Shown: positions 34,357-44,051, numbered from the stretch's first letter. The stretch: DNA of 64,000 nucleotides from Pseudomonas sp. MPC6 (GCF_006094435.1 NZ_CP034783.1:3375001-3439000); one strand, 5' to 3'. The notes: generated from the letters alone by a model not told the origin. Program-made: numbers and translations.

Positions 34357-34702
34357 ATTAGGCCGCCTTCCGGTTGGGGGGATGTTGCTAAATCAGCCTC
34401 CTCAGTGTCAGGCGACCAACGCCACGTAAACGATGATTCGCGAATATCAATTCGATTGTATTGTAATTCGCCAGCCTGGTTAATGCGGCTTATTGTTCTG
34501 GGTTAAATGCTCCACTGGTCTTATAAATATTTAACATAAGAAAGACGAAAGTTGGATACTTCGAAGGAGTTCGGAGTTCGGAGTTTGAGCTTGTTGAAGT
34601 CATACTATACGTCTAATCATCTAAGTCACATACAAAAAACGATGCAGCAAAGTTAAATTTGTACAAGTCACGTAGAAGTTTGCTCGCGGATGCGCACCCC
34701 GG
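34357..34702. other. Non-coding stretch upstream of the fnr-like gene
   Basis: 346 bases, AT-rich, containing the upstream region of the fnr-like gene. I find no complete TTGAT-N4-ATCAA box and no gene. Confidence 0.4.
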
Positions 34703-35062
34703 TCAGCTGGAATTCCGTGTGGCGTTTTCGCGGTTTTGCCTGCAACCACCGTCCGATTTTGGCTGATGGCTGCCTATCGAAATGGCGTGTACCCGCACGT
34801 TCTGGCCCATGGCGCCGCTGACAAAACTGCCCTCCAGTAAGATAAACAGCCCCTCAGCAACTACGTCAGGGTCACTTATACCGGCGCTCACGGCCAAGGC
34901 AGTAAGATTGTCGCGTATCCCTTGCTTATGCTTGCTCACTGCTAAATGCACAGGGTGGCTAAACTGGGGGAATTCGGCCGCACTGTTGACGAACAGGCAC
35001 CCGCGCCCGCTATCTGCTGAAAATGCGCTGCCGGCAGGTCGTCCAACACTCATCGATGTCAA
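34703..35062 (-). pseudogene. TetR-family regulator, C-terminal remnant
   Basis: The reverse frame contains GRGCLFVNSAAEFPQFSHPV, HLAVSKHKQGIRDNL and DVVAEGLFILLEGSFVSG, which is the ligand-binding C-terminal half of TetR/AcrR proteins (GC.F.N...E.......HK). The N-terminal HTH is missing: the frame begins inside the dispersed repeat at 35011-35135. The last 25 residues look like scrambled extension. Non-functional. Confidence 0.65.
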
Positions 35063-35135
35063 AACACGTTGTGTGGGCTATCGTCTGACCATGATGACCA
35101 ATCTATGTGAATTTATTGTCACACCGCACACATAG
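35011..35135 (+). repeat. Dispersed repeat, copy at 35.0 kb
   Basis: It shares CTGAAAATGCGCTGCCGGCA (against CTGAAAATACGCTGCTGGCA) and ATGATGACCAATCTATGTGA (against ATGATGACCCATCTATGTGA) with 38520-38620. In one forward frame the translated match is also good (SAENALPAG and MMTNLCEFIV against VAENTLLAG and MMTHLCEFFV), so it may derive from a coding sequence. Confidence 0.55.
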
Positions 35136-35217
35136 GCTTCGTCCAGGCCCCAAACTCCCGCCTGTTTTTTAAGAGGCTGGCCAAGGGACTACGCACTCTG
35201 CGCACTGGAAAATCAGG

Positions 35218-36774
35218 ATGATGTTGACTACGCGGCGCAGCTCCTTGATTGGATTCATTATTTTGGCCGTTGGCCTGGTTGGGTTTTCGGCCTTGTTACT
35301 CCTGAAGTCCGAGACTCAACGCAGAGAAACGCGTTTCTCTGAATACGTGCAGAATATTTCCGGCATTGTGCACAATCGGCTTGATACCAATGAAGCCGTG
35401 TTGGCGGGTTTTTCAGCGTTTCTACAGGCCGTCGATCAGAGCGATACGGATGCTGCAGCCCGTTATGCGGCAGCCGTTTTATCAGCTTATCCACATATTT
35501 ACATGCTCGAGGCGGCGAGGGCAGTACCTCTTGCTGAGCAGGCTGCCTTTGAAAATCTGCTGCGCCGCACCTGGCGGCCAGACTTTGAACTCAAGGATTT
35601 TCCGAGCCTCACTCAACAATCTGCCCAACACCAGGCCTATCTCACCGAGACTTGGCCTGTGCTATTCATGTACCCGTTACTCCCGGAATCCAGTTCGATC
35701 TATGGCGTCAGGCTGGAAACCGTCGCCTATCTTTCCTATGCGCTGGCTCGAACCCAAAATAATCAGAAGCCCGTCGTATCACCTGTTTTCTCAATGTATG
35801 AGGGTGGCAACGCTTACATTTTGATGCAGTCAGTCATTCGGCCTGAACAGGCACGAGAGAACACCCGCCCCAATTTTTTTGGAAGCACAATGGTGTCTTT
35901 GCTATTGATCAAGACGGGCTCGCTATTGGAGGCAGTGAATAATGCGAACGTGGATCCCCTCGTACACATCAGCGCTGTCCTGAAAACCGCTGCAGGGACT
36001 GAAAGTAACGTGTTTTCAACGCAGGCCGCGCAAGCCGGTTTCCTGGATCGCTTATTCTTGCCATTACTGACTGACCGGGTTGAGATCAAGAGTGTTTCAC
36101 AACCGATGACCTTATCGTTTGAGCGTCAGTTGCGCTTAGGCGACGTTTTGACTGGAGAAACGTTGATCATCCTTGCGGTTCTGGCAGGAGCGCTTGTGCT
36201 GATGCCGGTGGTACTGATTCGGCATTTCAAGGCGATAGAAAGAGCGGAGCTCGAACACGAACGTTCGGCCTATCTCGCAAGCCATGATGTGCTCACCCAG
36301 CTACCTAATCGCTACCTCTTTGCCGATCGTTTTGATCAGGCCTTATCCGATTGGAAAGAGAATGGTGTTTCGTTTGCCGTGATGTTGATCGACCTGGATC
36401 ACTTCAAGAAAATCAATGACAAATACGGCCATGAGGTCGGCGATCAGGTTCTCTGGGCGGTCGCCAATCGCATGCTTCAGGCCACTCGTTCGTGTGACAC
36501 CGTCGCACGCTACGGCGGGGATGAATTTGTCGTGTTGATCACGAATATCACCCAGAAAGAATGTGCTGAAATCAGAGCTGAGCGAATGCTGGCAGCTATC
36601 TCCCAGTCGGTCGAAACGACGGTGGGAGAGCTTACACTCTCGTGCAGTATCGGAGTTTCGCTATGTCCTATTCATGGCCAGAGTCTCGATACGTTGCTCA
36701 AGGCTGCGGATCAGGCCATGTATGGCGTCAAGGAACTGGGTCGAAAGGGCGTGGCGATAACTGAAACGCGTTAG
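35218..36774 (+). CDS. CHASE-GGDEF diguanylate cyclase
   Basis: 518 residues. N-terminal helix LIGFIILAVGLVGFSALLLL, then a periplasmic CHASE sensor (YVQNISGIVHNRLDTNEAVL to LLEAVNNANVDPLVHI), a second helix LIILAVLAGALVLMPVVLI near residue 315, and a GGDEF domain. The active site RYGGDEFVVL is complete, and the inhibitory site RSCD lies five residues before it, so it should make cyclic di-GMP and be product-inhibited. Its first part has a decayed near-duplicate at 28281-28590. Confidence 0.9.
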   Translation: MMLTTRRSSLIGFIILAVGLVGFSALLLLKSETQRRETRFSEYVQNISGIVHNRLDTNEAVLAGFSAFLQAVDQSDTDAAARYAAAVLSAYPHIYMLEAARAVPLAEQAAFENLLRRTWRPDFELKDFPSLTQQSAQHQAYLTETWPVLFMYPLLPESSSIYGVRLETVAYLSYALARTQNNQKPVVSPVFSMYEGGNAYILMQSVIRPEQARENTRPNFFGSTMVSLLLIKTGSLLEAVNNANVDPLVHISAVLKTAAGTESNVFSTQAAQAGFLDRLFLPLLTDRVEIKSVSQPMTLSFERQLRLGDVLTGETLIILAVLAGALVLMPVVLIRHFKAIERAELEHERSAYLASHDVLTQLPNRYLFADRFDQALSDWKENGVSFAVMLIDLDHFKKINDKYGHEVGDQVLWAVANRMLQATRSCDTVARYGGDEFVVLITNITQKECAEIRAERMLAAISQSVETTVGELTLSCSIGVSLCPIHGQSLDTLLKAADQAMYGVKELGRKGVAITETR

Positions 36775-36888
36775 ATAGCGAGAGCGCTTCCAGTGCACTG
36801 CAGGCCTGGGATTTTCCCGCCGGATTATTTCGCCTGGCGTAAACCAAGATGAGCACCGAGGCGCTCACCTCACGGCAAAAAACCTCCC

Positions 36889-37944
36889 TTAATGGGCTAG
36901 AAGAATCTTGTTTTCCTTGGGCTCGAGCGATTGTTGACAGGCTCGATACTGACCGGGCGTCATGCCGAACCAACGCAGGCAAGCCTTGTGAAAACTGCTG
37001 TGATCGTGGAAGCCGAGCAGGTAGGTCACGTGCTGCATATTGAAATGGGAATGGCGCAAGTAGAAGTCGGCCAACTGCTGACGCATGTGGTTCAGGATAT
37101 TCGTGAACTGCGTGCCTGCCTTCTCCAGTGCCCGTTGCAACGTTCGTTTGCTGATGCTCAGCGCGGCCGCAATCGATTCCATATTACATTGGCGCTGTGT
37201 TTGCGCTTGGCTTAGGCGTTCGGCAATCAGCGCACGAATCCTGCACACCACCGTGGAGTCATTTAGCAGGTCAAGCTGACCGTTGGCATAGCTTTCATGG
37301 AGCTTGGCCAATGATTCGTTGCCCATGCGCAGCGGACGCAGTAGCTCCTCTCCGTCGAACAGGATGCTGTCATTGGCTGCCCCGAAACGTAGCTCGCAGC
37401 CAAACAGCTGCTTATGCTCATGGATGTCTTTAGGTTGGGGATAGCTGAATTCCACACTCAGCGGTCTCAGCGATTTGCTATCACTCAGCCAGCGGTAGAC
37501 ACCTAGCAGGGCTCCGAGGTTGGCATCGGTGTACTGGCGGGGTTTGATCGAGCCGCGTTGATGGTGATCGAACGTGGCCAGGCGGTAATCCTGTTGTTCC
37601 TGGACAAACAACATGGTGAAACCTGTGCCGATCAATGGGCTGAAATGAGCCAATCGTTCGAATGCACTTTTCAGGTTGGAACTGGACATCATGGTATAGC
37701 CAACGATCTGAAACATGCCGGGATGGAAGTGCTCGGCCAATTTCAGACCGATGTCTGGATCGCCGGACGCCTGAGCCGCCAGATCCAACAGACGGTAGAT
37801 AGTGCTTCGTTCGCAGAAGGATCCCGGTAGAGCTGCGAGCTTCCCATCAAGCCCAGACTCCTGGCACAGAAGGTCGACATCCAATCCTTGCGCCGACAGC
37901 ATTTTCATCAGCACGCAGGCATAGCCTGCACTCATTTTATACAT
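36889..37944 (-). CDS. AraC-family transcriptional regulator
   Basis: 351 residues. An N-terminal Arabinose_bd-type domain (MLSAQGLDVDLLCQESGLDG, GDPDIGLKLAEHFHPGMFQI) is followed by two C-terminal HTHs: AAALSISKRTLQRALEKAG and YLLGFHDHSSFHKACLRWFG with the FGMTPGQYR ending. This is the OruR/ArgR-type AraC class. The start is ATG at 37944. A near-copy of its N-terminus occurs at 1-118. The small gene at 38001-38264 lies just upstream on the same strand, as in the other copy. Confidence 0.88.
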   Translation of the reverse strand: MYKMSAGYACVLMKMLSAQGLDVDLLCQESGLDGKLAALPGSFCERSTIYRLLDLAAQASGDPDIGLKLAEHFHPGMFQIVGYTMMSSSNLKSAFERLAHFSPLIGTGFTMLFVQEQQDYRLATFDHHQRGSIKPRQYTDANLGALLGVYRWLSDSKSLRPLSVEFSYPQPKDIHEHKQLFGCELRFGAANDSILFDGEELLRPLRMGNESLAKLHESYANGQLDLLNDSTVVCRIRALIAERLSQAQTQRQCNMESIAAALSISKRTLQRALEKAGTQFTNILNHMRQQLADFYLRHSHFNMQHVTYLLGFHDHSSFHKACLRWFGMTPGQYRACQQSLEPKENKILLAH

Positions 37945-38000
37945 AACGATTCATCTCCCTGTTGAATCAGACATCCATGACTATTAAAGGCGTCCTTAAT

Positions 38001-38264
38001 TTATCGGAAATGCTGGGTGTGCCGGGGAAGCTGGTGTTTCGTCATCAGCGATCGCAGGTGCTCGATGGCATCATCATATTTAAGATCGGCATGCCGTCGT
38101 TTTTCCTGGTACTGGCTGAAAGCGATCGTGTCCAGGTAGGGCCGATCAAGAATATCAAGCGCGGCGCAGCGCAAGCTTTGAGCTTCGCTGAAAAGCTGGT
38201 TGTTACGTTCAAGAGCCTGGTTGAGACAGGCTAGGGGTCGATGAGACTTTCGTGTGTCGTTCAT
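38001..38264 (-). CDS. Small hypothetical protein (87 aa), upstream of AraC
   Basis: MNDTRKSHRPLACLNQALER leads into AQSLRCAALDILDRPYLDTI and RRHADLKYDDAIEHLRSLMT; helical, charged, cytoplasmic. A shortened relative at 137-250 shares the N-terminus and the position before an AraC gene. No known domain. Confidence 0.55.
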   Translation of the reverse strand: MNDTRKSHRPLACLNQALERNNQLFSEAQSLRCAALDILDRPYLDTIAFSQYQEKRRHADLKYDDAIEHLRSLMTKHQLPRHTQHFR

Positions 38265-38749
38265 TGCAAAACCCTTTTGATCGATCTGTTTTTATTTTTT
38301 TAGCTCAACCTGCTATGTCGCGTTCGCAGGCCAGCTCGGGTTAGTAACGTCACCGCATAATTACTTCAAGGCGATGCCATCCGGCAATTCTTCCCATGGC
38401 GATGTCCTTGGGCTGATCGGCTCCAACAAGACCCCAGATGGCAGAGATTCGTTAGCTCAGTGCACCGGTAGCTTCGCTCTTTGCAAGAGCACTGCGACAG
38501 GGCCTCATGTTCTTCCATCATCAATCGTAGCTGAAAATACGCTGCTGGCAGGCCGTCAAACGCACTCGTGGGTGATCGTCCTGACGATGATGACCCATCT
38601 ATGTGAATTTTTTGTGTAACGACGAAGTGGGCAAGCGATGCTGCTCAGTGAATCACACCTCATAGGGATATGAATCAGATATGAGGCAGACGGCCAACTA
38701 AGCTGAGCAGGCCATTACCAAGCTCCACTGCGAGCGAAATCAGATGAGT
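38265..38749. other. 485-base non-coding stretch including a dispersed repeat
   Basis: No supportable gene. The repeat copy is at 38520-38620. The rest is AT-rich. Confidence 0.5.
38520..38620 (+). repeat. Dispersed repeat, copy at 38.5 kb
   Basis: Counterpart of 35011-35135 and, less clearly, 335-420. Ends in ATGTGAATTTTTTGTGTAA. Confidence 0.55.
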
Positions 38750-39019
38750 TCAATGACGTCCCGATCTGTCCTGCTGGGCCTCTAGCTCCGCGCTTAGCAT
38801 TTGAGTCCGGGTATGTTCGTGCTTCTGGACAAGGGAGAGATACTCGTCGACGTCTTCCTGCGTCCGATGCTCCTGCCCCAAGAGCGACTCGCTCAAACAG
38901 TTGAATCGCATAGATTCCTCGAGCGTCAGGCCAGCAAAGACTTCGTTGCCCTGTTGGTCTTCACTGAGGGCTCGTATTTTCCTGAGGTACGCGCGCTGCA
39001 TGTCCGTGAGCACAAGCAT
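38750..39019 (-). CDS. Small hypothetical protein (89 aa)
   Basis: MLVLTDMQRAYLRKIRALSE, then FAGLTLEESMRFNCLSESLL and EDVDEYLSLVQKHEHTRTQM. It is Glu/Arg/Leu rich and helical throughout, without membrane segments, likely a small cytoplasmic protein. AGGAGA lies about seven bases before the ATG. No family known to me. Confidence 0.5.
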   Translation of the reverse strand: MLVLTDMQRAYLRKIRALSEDQQGNEVFAGLTLEESMRFNCLSESLLGQEHRTQEDVDEYLSLVQKHEHTRTQMLSAELEAQQDRSGRH

Positions 39020-39073
39020 TTGGATCTCCTGTCAATTGCCACTGCGGAGCTGTGCCGCAATGCGCAGAGTTGA

Positions 39074-39225
39074 TCACCCGATCATTTTGAGGGCCTTTTG
39101 TATGGGGTCAGCCGCGCTTGAAAGTTCCACCCAGATTTCACCCGTGAAGAGGCACCTATCCGAACGGGATTTGCTTCGGCGAATGGCTTGTTTCTATCTG
39201 CCTCTGTCGGGCATCCACGCACAAT
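39074..39225 (-). pseudogene. Broken paralogue of the 67-aa protein at 469-672
   Basis: The frame QAIRRSKSRSDRCLFTGEIW and ELSSAADPIQ is conserved, but a TAG at 39194-39196 replaces the codon (CAG) for a Gln near the start of the other copy, and the end is truncated by a stop after KMIG. No start codon remains downstream of the TAG. Confidence 0.65.
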
Positions 39226-39428
39226 CGTAGACAACTATTGGAAACTTCACTGAACGTAGGGGGGGAGGTGATGCGCAGGTACTAGATAGAAAAACGACGC
39301 ATCTACCTTTTTAAGATGCTGCCTGCCTTTGAAGGGCGCTCGTGCTTCTCATTGGAAACCACGGAAGATTGCTTGCTGTGGTGGCCAATAGCCGCTAATA
39401 GTGATGGAGGCTTGGAGAGGGCGTCTCA

Positions 39429-39647
39429 TTGATTGCGAGATTTGTTGTTGTTCCTGCGATCCCAACAGAAACTGGCTGGATGCGTAACGGGTCGCGTTAC
39501 TACTGCCAGACAGCACCTATAGGCTTCAACCTCTATGACAATGACGGAAAGCTTCGGCTTAAGCCAACCTATCAGACCCGAGAGGAAGCTCAGCGTGAGT
39601 GCCAGCGGGTTAACCTGGAGCGGTTACAAAGCGTCCTGTCAGAGTGA
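39429..39647 (+). CDS. Small conserved protein (72 aa), paralogue of 5355-5594
   Basis: TTG start with GGAGAGGG about nine bases upstream. MIARFVVVPAIPTETGWMRN continues with YYCQTAPIGFNLYDNDGKLR, matching the first copy closely. Upstream about 70 bases also match the region before 5355 (TAGCCGCTAATAGT). Confidence 0.6.
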   Translation: MIARFVVVPAIPTETGWMRNGSRYYCQTAPIGFNLYDNDGKLRLKPTYQTREEAQRECQRVNLERLQSVLSE

Positions 39648-39732
39648 GGATCCATTCCGATCCTCTAGACGTTGACCAATGCCAGGCGGTTACTCGACGT
39701 TAGGCATTCTGGCCCCCAGCAGATCAGCGGGG

Positions 39733-39930
39733 TCAAGCGGTGCCGTAACGTACGCTCCTCTCCCGTGGATGCTCGGCGTTCAATAGCGAGCAAACCGCCT
39801 CTGCATCAGCCCTGACTTCGAATACGCCATGCTTGCTAGCCGAGCCTCCTTCCACGAGATCTACGACCCTGTATTGCTTACTGCCATCGTCCAGTCTGGT
39901 GGTCTTGATGACCTTGAATCGTGGCTGCAT
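39733..39930 (-). CDS. Small hypothetical protein (65 aa)
   Basis: From the ATG at 39930 (GGGA upstream): MQPRFKVIKTTRLDDGSKQY, then VVDLVEGGSASKHGVFEVRA and AVCSLLNAEHPRER. Beta-rich, with a short helical end. No known family. Confidence 0.5.
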   Translation of the reverse strand: MQPRFKVIKTTRLDDGSKQYRVVDLVEGGSASKHGVFEVRADAEAVCSLLNAEHPRERSVRYGTA

Positions 39931-40112
39931 GGAGGCGTTCCCTGCTAAAGAATGGTGCTCTACAAGTACCGGCATGACTCCATGATTTCAACCGCTGTGC
40001 AGGACTGAGCTGAGACAATTTATGACAGCGCATGATGCTTTGCCCTTGGGAGGGACGGTGCCTCATATACGTTCGTACGGATCAAGGCGGCTCGTCTTGA
40101 TTTCTTTAAGTG

Positions 40113-40433
40113 CTAGATATGTTTCTTTGTCAAAGCCCAATATTCCTCGATTACAGATGCTTTGAAAGCCGTTACCGGCGCATATTTTTCCAGTGCATAG
40201 GCCACGAACGCTTTGGCGATGTGCATGAGATGAGGATTTAGGTGAAGCGCGGCCCAATCGATTTTCATAGCCTTTCCACCGTCGTACCACGTCCAGACGC
40301 TCAATCGGGTATCGACGTATCGTGGCTGGTCATTAGTTCGAGTTCGAATAGCAACCTGAGCCGGGCCCTCGAATACGTAAGCCGGTGAAGAGGAGGAGGG
40401 TGAAGCCTGTTCTTGATCGGCTGATTTGGTCAC
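40113..40433 (-). CDS. Hypothetical protein (106 aa)
   Basis: MTKSADQEQASPSSSSPAYV is a disordered start; the rest (RYVDTRLSVWTWYDGGKAMK, HIAKAFVAYALEKYAP, VIEEYWALTKKHI) is aromatic and helical. It begins 12 bases after the end of the integrase remnant on the same strand. No family known to me. Confidence 0.45.
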   Translation of the reverse strand: MTKSADQEQASPSSSSPAYVFEGPAQVAIRTRTNDQPRYVDTRLSVWTWYDGGKAMKIDWAALHLNPHLMHIAKAFVAYALEKYAPVTAFKASVIEEYWALTKKHI

Positions 40434-40444
40434 GATGAACCTCC

Positions 40445-41552
40445 TTAACTGTCAAGTCGGCTCCAGGCTGCCGAGGCGCGCTCGGCGTTATGGCGGTTGG
40501 CTGACTCGGCTAGATAACGACTTGCATAACGGCGTGGCATCGCCGAAGTATCAGACCAGCCGCAGACTCGTCGGAGTTCGTCCGTGGCGCGCTCGAGGTC
40601 ATGTCCACGCTTCTCGACCAGGTAAGCCAAAAACCGGTCGGCAAAGGTGTGGCGAAAGTCATACGCGGAAAGTGTAGGCAACAAACCCGGGTGAGCCAGT
40701 TCAATGGTCAGAAACAGCCGATCAAGGACGTTAGACAATGCGCGAATCGACAGCGGGCGGCCTCGGTCAGAGATGAACAGATAGCGGTACAGCAATTTCA
40801 TCGGTTTGCCGTCACGCAGAGGGCGCCGTTCGCCCTGGATATAGTGCTCGTAGACCTCATACAACTGTGCGGAGATACCTACTGTCCGTCCGTGGGTTTT
40901 CAGCGCAGGCTCTTCAGCGCGCGGGTCACCTGGATCATGTTCGCGATCATTGATGCTGACATAGGCATGCTGAGATCCCTGATTGATATCCGTGGTGTAG
41001 AGCTTCAGAAGCTCTCCGCGACGGATACCGGTCTCCAGCAGCAATTCAATCATTAGCCAATTGCGTAACTGCAATCGTTCCGGAAACGGATTCTCCGCAG
41101 CGCCCGGGCGAATCAGTGTGCGAATGATCGTATCTGTCAGACTGCGGTAACGAGCGTGGTCGGGACGTACATTGATGATATGACGCTCAAAGCGTCGTTA
41201 AAATGACGTCGGCGACATCTGCAAATACCCCCTCGATGTTAGCCAGGTTGGTTGAGTGTTGACGATCGCGCGGGGATCGCGCGCAGGTGCGCTGCGGCAG
41301 TGTCGTATGCGAGGTGTCTGAGTTTGAGTTGTTCGTAGATGAACGGAACGAGTATGGGCAACGTCTCAGCTGCACACGCAGACCTGAAGAGAAACGGCTC
41401 TGAATCAGTTTCATCGGCAGCCACATCATTGATTGACTTGCCATGAACTCGAAGGACATGGCCCGTTGAGAGAGTGGACGTCAGAAACGGATTTGTTGAT
41501 TCAGTGGCTTAGGCAGCTTATGAGCGTCTATGACTAGTACATGATTTAACAT
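40445..41552 (-). pseudogene. Tyrosine recombinase/phage integrase, multiply frameshifted
   Basis: Four pieces in different reverse frames form one integrase. They are VLVIDAHKLPKPLNQQIRF (from an ATG at 41552), then STLSTGHVLRVHGKSINDVA through LPILVPFIYEQLKLRHLAYD, then NLANIEGVFADVADVILTTL. The catalytic part follows (41199-40445) with TGIRRGELLKLY (Arg), YDFRHTFADRF (His-x-x-Arg) and a Trp/Tyr region GWSDTSAMPRRYASRYLAES. At least three frameshifts and a middle deletion make it inactive. It sits at the boundary between sparse accessory DNA to the left and dense core-like DNA to the right. Confidence 0.8.
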
Positions 41553-41621
41553 AATATACATTACACGTAATGCTGTATTTCAGGATCAGCCCGGTTGCAC
41601 GCACATTTCGAGGAGATGATT

Positions 41622-41676
<55 letters not shown>

Positions 41677-41684
<8 letters not shown>

Positions 41685-42198
41685 GTGCCAGCTTCTCGAA
41701 CACCATCAAATGCTCCGGAAACTGTTCGCCAAGCTTGCGCCGACTACCCATCTCCATATCCGCATAATCAAACCCTGGTGAAACCGCTTCACTGATCAAT
41801 CCGTATCCCGTCGGCCCATCCAGCAGCTGCGAAGCTTTCCAGATTCCGCCAGGCACGTGCAGCTGCAGACATTCGCCTGCGATAATGTCGCTGCCCATCA
41901 CCACAGTTTTCAACGTGCCGTCCGGATAGATCAGGCTGTACTGAATCGCGTCGCCCAGATGGTAGAAATGCACGATGTCGGACCGGTTCAGATGAAAGTG
42001 TCCGATCGGCGCATCGCGGGTCAGCAGATAATAGATGGAGCTCATCAAATAACGTTGACCGGCAGCAGTCTCGAGTATCGAATGATCGGTCTGGAAGGTT
42101 CTGCGGTAGAATCCACCTTCCATGTGGAGCTCCAGGTTGAGTGCGGCGACCACGGCTTGAGCGTTGGGGTTTTGGTTGTCGCGTCTGTTTTGCGCCAT
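41677..42198 (-). CDS. DUF985-type cupin protein
   Basis: 173 residues. Cupin pattern: LELHMEGGFYRRTFQTD (start of barrel), FHLNRSDIVHFYHLGDAIQY (His residues of the metal site region) and CLQLHVPGGIWKASQLLDGP. DUF985 proteins are single-domain cupins related to sugar-nucleotide epimerases; the function is not established. The start is ATG at 42198. The stop codon lies in the heptamer repeat. Confidence 0.8.
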
Positions 42199-42385
42199 GG
42201 GACAAGCCGCCTCTCAGTGATCAGAAATATAACCAGTAATTATAATTAAACTAAACATCTATTTAGTTGAGTTATATATCCACCCATTTATTCCCCTGTA
42301 CCAGATTCAACTCCCCTACCCAATCCGAGCACTCGTTTCACGTTGAATGTAGTGCATCGACTGACTGATCCAGGCCCCGGAACTT

Positions 42386-43600
42386 CTACTTACGCATACG
42401 CGCACTACTCACCGCGGCGCGCGCCATCTGCAATTCTTCGCCTTGCAACCACTGGGCGTAATAGTCTTTCAGCTCCTCCTCCCAGCCAATCACTTCATCC
42501 AGCAAGTGCTCGGCGTGTTCGCGGGTCAGCGCAAAGTGGCTGTGATGACTGAGCATATTGCCCCGGCTGATTTGATTGCCATCCCGGCCCACTGCCATGG
42601 CCAGGGTCTGGGCCGGACCTTCATCGACAATCGGCAGCACGTCGTACATCGGCGACAGGCGCCACTGCCCTGCGAGCCAGATGATCGAGTGGTTGCGCGG
42701 GTGGTCGTCGCTGTTGCCCGCCAAGGCGTTGTAGCACATGCGTTTGAACAGCTCTTGCAGGTCCACGTCCGGCACTCCGCGCCGGCGCATCTCATCGGCG
42801 ACCGCCGCGTAGCGCCAGTCACGGTGGTATTGCTCGTTCCATTCCGCATCGAGCAAGGTCAGTGCGCTGAGCATCGGGATGCGCCTGGCGCCTTCGGCCA
42901 AGGGTGTGCGGTCGAAGCGTTCGATCAATAACGTCGAGGGCGTTTCGGCATGCAAGGCGGTCTTGGCCACGTTCATCCCCTTGGAGGCGGCGAAGGTCAT
43001 GCAGGCATATTCGATGGCCGGGAAATCATACTGGTCGAATCGGTCTCGGGGCTTGGCCAGAATCAGCATCCCGTGGTCCTGCAATGTTCGCTTTGGTCGC
43101 GCACCGCCTAGCGAAGAGCGTTGCTGGCGGATGTTCAGCATCGCGACAGACTGTTCATCCAGTTGGCCGTCATAGACCGCTTCGCAGGCTTCGATGAATT
43201 TGGCCAAACCTTTTAAAGTCGGGACCGAACTGTCTCCCAGGCCATGGGCAGGAGCAGTGGCAGTCCCTGCCATGAGATTGCCGACGCGGTCGTTGTTCGG
43301 CGACTTGAGCAAGAATTCGATGGGTGCCAGCACCTGGCCGAAGGCGCGTTGGAGCAGGCGCTCTCCCCAACCGTCCGGCATGGCGTCGTTGATAAAGCCC
43401 GGTATGCCTCGGTTCTTGGCAATGCCGGTATAGGCTTCTGCGCGTAACGGATAGTTGATCGGGTCGGGCACCCAGTTGCCACGCTCTACATAGTCAGGCG
43501 CATAAATGAATTCGCCGAACCGCCCCTGCAAGGTCAGTCTGCCAAGGGTCAGGATCTCTCCGCTGTCCGGGTGCTCCATGTAGATATAGGCACGGGACAT
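42386..43600 (-). CDS. hipA: HipA-family kinase toxin
   Basis: 404 residues. HipA kinase core: GRLTLQGRFGEFIYAPDYVE at the start, RSSLGGARPKRTL (the ATP-binding region), TLLIERFDRTP and the catalytic FKRMCYNALAGNSDDHPRNH (Asn and two Asp) followed by LSPMYDVLP. HipA proteins phosphorylate a target such as an aminoacyl-tRNA synthetase and block growth unless bound by HipB. It overlaps the upstream antitoxin gene by one base, so they are translated together. Confidence 0.85.
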   Translation of the reverse strand: MSRAYIYMEHPDSGEILTLGRLTLQGRFGEFIYAPDYVERGNWVPDPINYPLRAEAYTGIAKNRGIPGFINDAMPDGWGERLLQRAFGQVLAPIEFLLKSPNNDRVGNLMAGTATAPAHGLGDSSVPTLKGLAKFIEACEAVYDGQLDEQSVAMLNIRQQRSSLGGARPKRTLQDHGMLILAKPRDRFDQYDFPAIEYACMTFAASKGMNVAKTALHAETPSTLLIERFDRTPLAEGARRIPMLSALTLLDAEWNEQYHRDWRYAAVADEMRRRGVPDVDLQELFKRMCYNALAGNSDDHPRNHSIIWLAGQWRLSPMYDVLPIVDEGPAQTLAMAVGRDGNQISRGNMLSHHSHFALTREHAEHLLDEVIGWEEELKDYYAQWLQGEELQMARAAVSSARMRK

Positions 43601-43944
43601 CAGAAGTCCTCCGCTTTGGATTTGCGCAACCGCACCCGTTTGGAGGCAATGCTCTGGTGCGCGTCCTCATCAGTGACATACCGGGTGATCTGCGAGGTGG
43701 TTTCGATCCCGTCCAATGAGGCGAAAATCGACTCGTTGAGCCCAAGGCGCCACAGGACCAGCATAAAAGATCGCAGGTCGACGGATTCCGAGCCGTTCTC
43801 GATTTTGCGCAGCGTGTGCTCGGAGATGCCGAGCGTCGACTTGAAATCCGCTTGGCGCATGCCCGACGTCAAGCGCCTGGCTTTGACCAGAAGCCCGATT
43901 TTGCTGAGGGTGTCGGCACAGGCAACCGGGAAAAAGTCTTTCAT
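43600..43944 (-). CDS. hipB: HipB-like XRE-family antitoxin
   Basis: 114 residues from the ATG at 43944 (an ATG at 43956 is possible). The XRE helix-turn-helix is MRQADFKSTLGISEHTLRKI, after GLLVKARRL. A C-terminal extension of about 45 residues (VTDEDAHQSIASKRVRLRKS) is unusual for short HipB and may wrap the kinase. It should bind and repress its own promoter; CCTTCATAAGG at 43969-43979 is a small palindrome there. Confidence 0.8.
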   Translation of the reverse strand: MKDFFPVACADTLSKIGLLVKARRLTSGMRQADFKSTLGISEHTLRKIENGSESVDLRSFMLVLWRLGLNESIFASLDGIETTSQITRYVTDEDAHQSIASKRVRLRKSKAEDF

Positions 43945-44051
43945 AATACGCACCATGATGAGCGTTATCCTTCATAAGGTTCACCATAGCACGTATTAAG
44001 TTTGAGTCTTAGGTTTTAATAGCGACCGCGGTGAGTATTATTCTGGAAAAG

